A stretch of DNA of 11,209 nt, taken from contig NZKZ01000144.1 in the NCBI GenBank assembly GCA_002694065.1, positions 1 to 11,209 on the forward strand, given 5' to 3'. The stretch is from Acidiferrobacter sp. (lineage in GTDB: Bacteria > Pseudomonadota > Gammaproteobacteria > Arenicellales > UBA868). Made by a program: the position numbers and the translations under genes. This document shows positions 7,318 through 11,209 of the stretch, piece by piece. Every line of letters starts with the position of its first letter. Positions within the stretch are counted from its first letter, which is position 1. The notes beneath the pieces are model-generated. The model saw nothing but the letters and a program-made list of their open reading frames with translations. It was not told where the DNA came from and ran no database searches.

Positions 7318-7321
7318 GGAG
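7318..7321 (+). promoter_or_regulatory. Ribosome binding site of the amidinotransferase gene
   Basis: GGAG, extended by GAGA, lies 8 nt before the ATG at 7330. It supports this start over later in-frame ATGs and is the best Shine-Dalgarno on the plus strand in this window. Confidence 0.65.
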
Positions 7322-7329
7322 AGATAGAA

Positions 7330-8454
7330 ATGCAGTCCACGGTTGTAAGTTCATGGAATGACTTTGATCCACTGAAGCATGCGATTGTGGGGCGTGCGGA
7401 TTTCACTTGTATCCCGCCTTCGGAGCCCGCTACGGAAGCCAAGGTACCTGAAGACAGTGACATGCGGGGCATGTGGGGCCCGCGTCCCCTGGCTACCGTG
7501 GAACGTGCGAACGCCCAGCTGGATAACCTGGTGAACCTGCTCGAAAGCCGCGGCGTGCGGGTTGATCGTCCGGAACCGATTCAATGGAATCAGGCGGTGA
7601 ATACGCCGGACTTTACGACCGGGTCCATGTTTGGCTGCATGCCGCCGCGCGATGTTCTGTTGACGGTGGGAAAAGAAATCCTGAGTGCTCCGATGTCTTT
7701 TCGCTGCCGGTACTGGGAGTTTCTCGCATATCACACCCTCATGCAGCGTTACTTCGATGAGGATCCGGGGTTCCGGTGGGAGCAGGCGCCGCGGCCGCGA
7801 CTTGCCGACGAATCCTATCAGGCGGGCTACTTCGACGAGATCACGATCGAGGAGCGGCTTAAGCGTACTGCCGCCCTGGATTTTGTTACCACGGAACATG
7901 AGCCCCTTTTTGATGCTGCGGATATTTTGCGCATCGGCAAGGATTTGTTCTGTCAGCACGGCCTGACCACCAATCGCCGCGGCATGGAGTGGCTGCAGCG
8001 GCATTTTCCGGATCATCGGGTGCATTCAGTGAACTTTCCCGGTGACCCCTACCCGATCCATATTGATGCGACCTTTGTTCCGTTGCGGCCCGGTCTCATC
8101 ATGAACAATCCCAACCGAAAACTGCCCGATGAGCAGCGTGAGATCTTCAAGGCGAATGACTGGGAAATTGTTGATGCCGCACAGCCCTCCAACGATGCAC
8201 CGCCGCCGCTGTGTTATTCAAGTGTCTGGTTGTCGATGAATGTGCTGATCCTCGATCACAAGACTGTCATCGTGGAGGAAAGCGAGCATCAACAGGCCGA
8301 GCAGTTGGACGGACTGGGGTTTGAGGTCTTGCCGCTGGCGTTCAGGGATGCCTATCCCTTTGGCGGTGGACTGCACTGCGCAACGGCAGACGTATTGCGC
8401 GAAGGGACCTGCGATGATTACTTCAGCCAGCAGGTGGGCGGCACCCGGATCTGA
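7330..8454 (+). CDS. Glycine amidinotransferase (AGAT)-like amidinotransferase
   Basis: A 374-residue amidinotransferase of the AGAT/StrB family (pentein fold). Such enzymes move the amidino group from arginine to an amine through a cysteine-bound intermediate, releasing ornithine. The catalytic set is complete: D195 in EPLFDAAD, H244 in PIHIDATF and nucleophile C350 in GGGLHCATADV. Recalled human AGAT residues D170, D254, H303, D305, R322, S354-S355 and C407 line up with D108, D195, H244, D246, R263, S297-S298 and C350. TTEHEPLFDAADILRIGKD (188-206) and SSVWLSMNVLILD (297-309) are strikingly like the animal enzyme. The protein is shorter than human AGAT because there is no mitochondrial targeting region. 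The acceptor amine (glycine, another amino acid, an inosamine or a secondary-metabolite amine) cannot be told. No creatine-forming methyltransferase or streptomycin-type genes are adjacent. It follows the ene-reductase by 54 nt and may be cotranscribed with it. Confidence 0.9.
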   Translation: MQSTVVSSWNDFDPLKHAIVGRADFTCIPPSEPATEAKVPEDSDMRGMWGPRPLATVERANAQLDNLVNLLESRGVRVDRPEPIQWNQAVNTPDFTTGSMFGCMPPRDVLLTVGKEILSAPMSFRCRYWEFLAYHTLMQRYFDEDPGFRWEQAPRPRLADESYQAGYFDEITIEERLKRTAALDFVTTEHEPLFDAADILRIGKDLFCQHGLTTNRRGMEWLQRHFPDHRVHSVNFPGDPYPIHIDATFVPLRPGLIMNNPNRKLPDEQREIFKANDWEIVDAAQPSNDAPPPLCYSSVWLSMNVLILDHKTVIVEESEHQQAEQLDGLGFEVLPLAFRDAYPFGGGLHCATADVLREGTCDDYFSQQVGGTRI

Positions 8455-8467
8455 ATATATTCAATCC
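8447..8467. terminator. Small hairpin at the convergent gene junction
   Basis: A perfect 12-nt palindrome, TGAATATATTCA (8452-8463), is flanked by GGAT (8447-8450) and ATCC (8464-8467), which also pair. The result is an 8-bp stem with one bulged C (8451) and a TATA loop. It overlaps the amidinotransferase stop and fills most of the gap to the oppositely oriented transporter gene. It is AT-rich in the centre and neither side has a T-tract, so it is not a standard intrinsic terminator. It may still limit read-through or protect 3' ends. Confidence 0.3.
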
Positions 8468-8470
8468 TGA

Positions 8471-9367
8471 TTAACCTCCCGCGCCGGGTTTTTGCAGCAT
8501 CGCAATAGACCGGCCCGCTACGGCGGCCAGCACAAGAACGCCCCCCGCCAGGGCCATTGCGGTGGGTCTTTCGCCGAAACCGATCCAGACCCAGATGGGG
8601 CCGAGGGTGAACTCGATCAGGGTGATCAGCATGATTTCGGCGCCGGGCACATGTCTTGAGCCCTGGATGAATAGAAAGTGCACGATGGTGACAATGCCGC
8701 CGCCCCAGATCAGGCATAAGAGGCCGTCATGCATCGTCAGGTGGTAGTCAAATCCGGCACCGGCAAGCCCCACGATCGCGCCGATTGCGCCGCCTGTAAT
8801 ACTGGTGGGGAGCATGTTCCTGTCTTTGCCGACCCGCAAAAAGATGACGAACATTGAGAAAAAAAGAGCGCATAGCAGAGCAAGTGCATTGCCCAGCGAG
8901 GAGCCCGCACCGAGGCCATCGGCAAGCATAATCCCGATGCCGATCATCGCTACTCCAATCGCGACGAGAGTGGCGCCAGAGAGTTGTTCACGAAGGAAAA
9001 TCCGGGCGAGTACAGCCGTGATCAGTGGACAGGCTCCCAGGATAAACATGGCATTGGCCACCGTCGTGTGGGTCATTGCCAGGATCACGGTCGGGTTAGC
9101 CAATCCGAGGCAAACGCCCGCAGCCAGACCCACCCATCCTGACTCCACAAACAGTCTGAAAAGGTGTGTCCGATACCGAATCAGCAACACCATCAGGATC
9201 GCAGGTGTAAAAAACGCCTGGCGACCGAAGATCACCTGCCATTCATTGGCGGATTCGATACTTCGCAGCATGAACCCATTGACAGAAATCAGGAGACTGC
9301 TCGCCGCGATCAACCAGACTGCGTAGCGTTCAGAAGCGCCAACAGGCGCGACGGCGGACTGCTTCAC
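8471..9367 (-). CDS. EamA/DMT-superfamily transporter (second of a tandem pair)
   Basis: An inner-membrane drug/metabolite transporter superfamily permease of 298 residues, the normal size, with about ten membrane segments in two EamA repeats. The first repeat ends with TVANAMFILGACP and ARIFLREQLS (about 102-130) and the second with VPGAEIMLITLIEF, GPIWVWIGFGERPT (about 240-269); these are the conserved family blocks. I place the start at GTG 9367, which overlaps the stop of the upstream EamA gene as GTGA and has GAGG (9377-9380) 9 nt upstream. The frame stays open further upstream, but that extension is non-hydrophobic and overlaps the neighbouring gene. The protein is a paralogue of that neighbour. 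The N-terminal dozen residues before the first membrane segment are presumably cytoplasmic. The substrate is unknown; family members export amino acids, metabolites or drugs, or import sugars and nucleosides. Confidence 0.88.
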   Translation of the reverse strand: MKQSAVAPVGASERYAVWLIAASSLLISVNGFMLRSIESANEWQVIFGRQAFFTPAILMVLLIRYRTHLFRLFVESGWVGLAAGVCLGLANPTVILAMTHTTVANAMFILGACPLITAVLARIFLREQLSGATLVAIGVAMIGIGIMLADGLGAGSSLGNALALLCALFFSMFVIFLRVGKDRNMLPTSITGGAIGAIVGLAGAGFDYHLTMHDGLLCLIWGGGIVTIVHFLFIQGSRHVPGAEIMLITLIEFTLGPIWVWIGFGERPTAMALAGGVLVLAAVAGRSIAMLQKPGAGG

Positions 9368-10242
9368 GCTGGGTGGCCTCGTTGCATGCGGATGGTGTAA
9401 AGGGATAGGCAGATCAGGGTCGCCAGGATAATCCCTCCACCAATCAATGTTTGCCGGCTGGGCACTTCTCCCAGTACAAGCCATACCCAAAGCGGCGCGA
9501 GCAACGCTTCCATACGCAGGATGAGGCTCACTTCCGGTGCGGGGAGGTATCGCGGGGCCAGTCCGATCATCGTAAGACTGGCAGGCAGTACGATCAATCC
9601 CAGTACCAGCATAAGCATCAGGGCTGTTCCGCTGAGGGAGGCGGGTACCGCGAAGGGCAGGGCTGCCAGACATGCCAGTCCGCTACTCCATGCCAGTGCT
9701 GGCACCATACTGATATCGCGGTGCTCGCGCATGAGGACGAGACTGATGGCAACACAGATACTGGTGACCAGCGCGGCCAGGTCGCCCACTACACCGCCGG
9801 TCGCCAGGCTTCCGTAAAACACCATCGTGAGGCCGAGAAAAATCGCGACCGCCGCGAGCCAGGTGCCGGTGGATATAGGCTCCCGAAAGAAAAAATGGCT
9901 GAGCAGCGCGGCAAACAGAGGCGATAGGCTCATGATGACCAGAGTGTTGGCAACGGCTGTGTTCTGGATCGAGAAGATGAATGCGAGATTGGCTATCGCA
10001 AAACTGACTGCGACCACAACGCCTTGTCGGGTCAGTCGGAGGAGTTGCTGTTGACCTGACCGACGTCCTTCCATCAGCAGCACGGCAACCGCAAGACCCA
10101 CCGCCGAGAGACCGCCTCGCCAAAAGGCGAGCGTCCAAAGGTCGCCTCCGATCAGTCTCAAGAGAAGGCTATCCGGGCTGAGCAAGATAATCCCGCAAAG
10201 ACAAAGCAGCGCGCCCTTCATTTTGTGTGAGGTGTTTGGCAT
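9364..10242 (-). CDS. EamA/DMT-superfamily transporter (first of a tandem pair)
   Basis: An inner-membrane permease of 292 residues with two EamA repeats and about ten predicted membrane segments. Conserved blocks are AVANTLVIMSLSP with SHFFFREPIS (96-124) and LPAPEVSLILRMEALLAPLW with LVLGEVPS (233-262). The short positive N-terminus (NTSHKMKG) precedes the first membrane helix. The ATG at 10242 lies 11 nt after the DUF924 stop; an ATG at codon 8 is an alternative start, and neither has a strong Shine-Dalgarno sequence. The stop overlaps the GTG of the next transporter by 4 nt, so the two transporters are translationally coupled. They share the same motif layout but have diverged, consistent with an old tandem duplication. 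Each has the full ten-helix length, so each could work alone. The substrate is unknown. Confidence 0.9.
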   Translation of the reverse strand: MPNTSHKMKGALLCLCGIILLSPDSLLLRLIGGDLWTLAFWRGGLSAVGLAVAVLLMEGRRSGQQQLLRLTRQGVVVAVSFAIANLAFIFSIQNTAVANTLVIMSLSPLFAALLSHFFFREPISTGTWLAAVAIFLGLTMVFYGSLATGGVVGDLAALVTSICVAISLVLMREHRDISMVPALAWSSGLACLAALPFAVPASLSGTALMLMLVLGLIVLPASLTMIGLAPRYLPAPEVSLILRMEALLAPLWVWLVLGEVPSRQTLIGGGIILATLICLSLYTIRMQRGHPA

Positions 10243-10253
10243 TGTGGTGGCTT

Positions 10254-10904
10254 CTAAAGCGCGTTGTTTTCCCGGGTCGGAGCGCTTCCTGACTCGACGC
10301 CGAAGGTATCGCCTCCCGCGATAAGAAAGCTGTCTTCTTCCCTGGTGGACCCCCGCTTTAGGGTCGCGTTTCTGTGAGGAAACCGCCCAAAGCGCTTAAT
10401 GATCGAGTGGTGTCTGCGGGCATAGTCGAGAGCATTCTCAAGAAATGACTGACAAGACCGAGGCGCCTGTTGTAAGAGCGTTTCGTATAGTTCAACACAC
10501 AGGGACTGATCCGACAGCGTTTCGGAATGCTCAAACGGCAGGAAGACAAAGACCTGTTCGACGGGGTGCAGGGCCTGAAAGAGAGATTTTTCGATCATGG
10601 TACTAGAAATCGCTCGCGCTTCTGAATCATAGGCAAAAGCCCGTGGTGTATTGCGGTAAATCTGTCGCGGAAACTGATCCAGGATCAGTATGAGGGTGAG
10701 CAGGTCATGGGCGTCATCCGGACGGTAGCTTAAGGCTCCGGACCTTACGGCTTCCGGCAGGGCGCCAAATCGTTTCTCGATGTCTCGGTCGAGTTGGGCG
10801 CTCGGCGCGAACCACCGGGCCTGATGCCTGGCTAGCGACGCGGGCGACGTGCAGGCGTCTTCAAACCAGAAATGCCTGACTTCCTCAAGGTGCGGATGTC
10901 TCAC
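10254..10904 (-). CDS. DUF924 family protein
   Basis: A DUF924 family protein of 216 residues, probably cytoplasmic and helical, resembling a tetratricopeptide-like fold as described for the family; its biochemical function is unknown. The hallmarks are clear: VRHFWFED near the N-terminus (9-16), LDQFPRQIYRNTPRAFAYD (75-93), PFEHSE (123-128) and RFGRFPHRNATLKR (171-184), followed by EEDSFLIAGGDTFG (189-202). The tail after residue 202 is polar and unlike the core. The GTG at 10904 overlaps the gluQ stop as GTGA, which fixes this start and implies coupling to the synthetase-like gene. There is no signal peptide or membrane segment. Nothing in the sequence suggests a tie to tRNA modification beyond the operon position. 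Confidence 0.9.
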   Translation of the reverse strand: MRHPHLEEVRHFWFEDACTSPASLARHQARWFAPSAQLDRDIEKRFGALPEAVRSGALSYRPDDAHDLLTLILILDQFPRQIYRNTPRAFAYDSEARAISSTMIEKSLFQALHPVEQVFVFLPFEHSETLSDQSLCVELYETLLQQAPRSCQSFLENALDYARRHHSIIKRFGRFPHRNATLKRGSTREEDSFLIAGGDTFGVESGSAPTRENNAL

Positions 10905-11209
10905 GCAGTTTTCTCATCAGGATACGCTGAGTGGGCATCTCGCAGGAGGTCGATACACCATGTCTTGGCGGCGTGGGTCCAGAAAAGTTCAGGATCTTGC
11001 ACCCGCTCTGGCATCGGCATCTGTCTGAGAAACTGCCAGGCCGCTTTGAGCGCCGATAACGGCTTGGCTGGATCAAGCGGATGTGCGCCATCACTTTTGC
11101 TGATTTTTGCCCCATCGCGATCCCGCACCAACGGGACGTGCGCATACTGCGGTGTTGGATAATCAAGTCTGTTTTGGAGGTACACCTGCCGGGGTGTCGA
11201 GAGCGCAAG
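10901..11209 (-). CDS. gluQ: Glutamyl-Q tRNA(Asp) synthetase, partial (C-terminal part only)
   Basis: The C-terminal 102 residues of a GluQ/YadB-type enzyme; the N-terminal part lies beyond the right edge. The enzyme attaches glutamate to the queuosine base of tRNA(Asp), acting as a shortened glutamyl-tRNA synthetase without an anticodon-binding domain. The visible part begins in the conserved STPRQVYLQNRLDYPTPQY segment. It continues with HVPLVRDRDGAKISKSDGA, where KISKS is the KMSKS-type class I synthetase signature. The sequence then ends soon after a short helical region, instead of continuing into the large anticodon domain of GltX, and that supports GluQ over GltX. The internal GTG at 11185 is not the real start because the conserved frame continues to the window edge. 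The stop overlaps the DUF924 GTG by 4 nt. Confidence 0.88.
   Translation of the reverse strand, partial: LALSTPRQVYLQNRLDYPTPQYAHVPLVRDRDGAKISKSDGAHPLDPAKPLSALKAAWQFLRQMPMPERVQDPELFWTHAAKTWCIDLLRDAHSAYPDEKTA

Noticed and set aside
7351..8025. A 224-codon open frame on the minus strand opposite the amidinotransferase.
   Set aside because: It is the antisense of a strongly conserved enzyme, with no ribosome site or domain.
8471..9673. A 400-residue version of the second EamA transporter with about 100 extra N-terminal residues.
   Set aside because: The extension is non-hydrophobic, proline-rich and wholly overlaps the well-supported upstream EamA gene. The GTG at 9367 gives the normal family length, a ribosome site and a GTGA overlap.
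1..11209. Mobile elements, CRISPR arrays, tRNA genes or toxin-antitoxin pairs.
   Set aside because: I saw no repeat arrays, transposase motifs, terminal inverted repeats, cloverleaf-like sequences or small coupled toxin-antitoxin frames.

Overview
The window is about 11.2 kb of densely packed chromosomal DNA, GC-rich by eye, from what looks like a proteobacterium, probably a gammaproteobacterium. The evidence is a GluQ-type glutamyl-Q tRNA(Asp) synthetase followed by a DUF924 gene, a LemA/DUF2207 pair, proteobacterial-type catabolic enzymes, and frequent ATGA/GTGA start-stop overlaps. I see no rRNA, tRNA, CRISPR array, insertion sequence, integrase or phage gene. No stretch longer than about 145 bases lacks a gene.

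Layout, left to right. (1) 1-1609, minus strand: lemA, then a DUF2207 membrane protein that runs off the left edge. The two share one base, and a CRP-like palindrome with a plausible promoter lies upstream. (2) 1722-5973, minus strand: a three-gene operon read in the order 2-oxo-4-pentenoate hydratase-family enzyme, amidase-signature hydrolase, stand-alone molybdopterin oxidoreductase. Both junctions are 4-nt ATGA overlaps. (3) 5974-6117: a divergent intergenic region. (4) 6118-8454, plus strand: a class III Old Yellow Enzyme-type ene-reductase, then a glycine amidinotransferase (AGAT)-like enzyme that keeps the whole catalytic set of the eukaryotic enzyme. (5) 8447-8467: a small hairpin at the convergent junction. 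(6) 8471-11209, minus strand: a tightly coupled operon read as gluQ (5' end outside the window), DUF924 protein, and two tandem EamA/DMT-family transporters. Two junctions are GTGA overlaps and the third gap is 11 nt.

How the genes may work together. The centre of the window (groups 2-4) looks like an uncharacterised metabolic island. It holds a C-N hydrolase, a 2-hydroxydienoate hydratase or decarboxylase, a Mo-dependent oxidoreductase, an ene-reductase and an amidino-group transferase. A route for an unsaturated, nitrogen-containing compound would use most of these activities. This is inference: no ring-opening enzyme, dedicated regulator or known marker gene is present to name a substrate. 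The flanking operons (lemA-DUF2207 and gluQ-DUF924-EamA-EamA) look like ordinary chromosomal neighbours. Individual family assignments are mostly secure; substrates and regulation are not.
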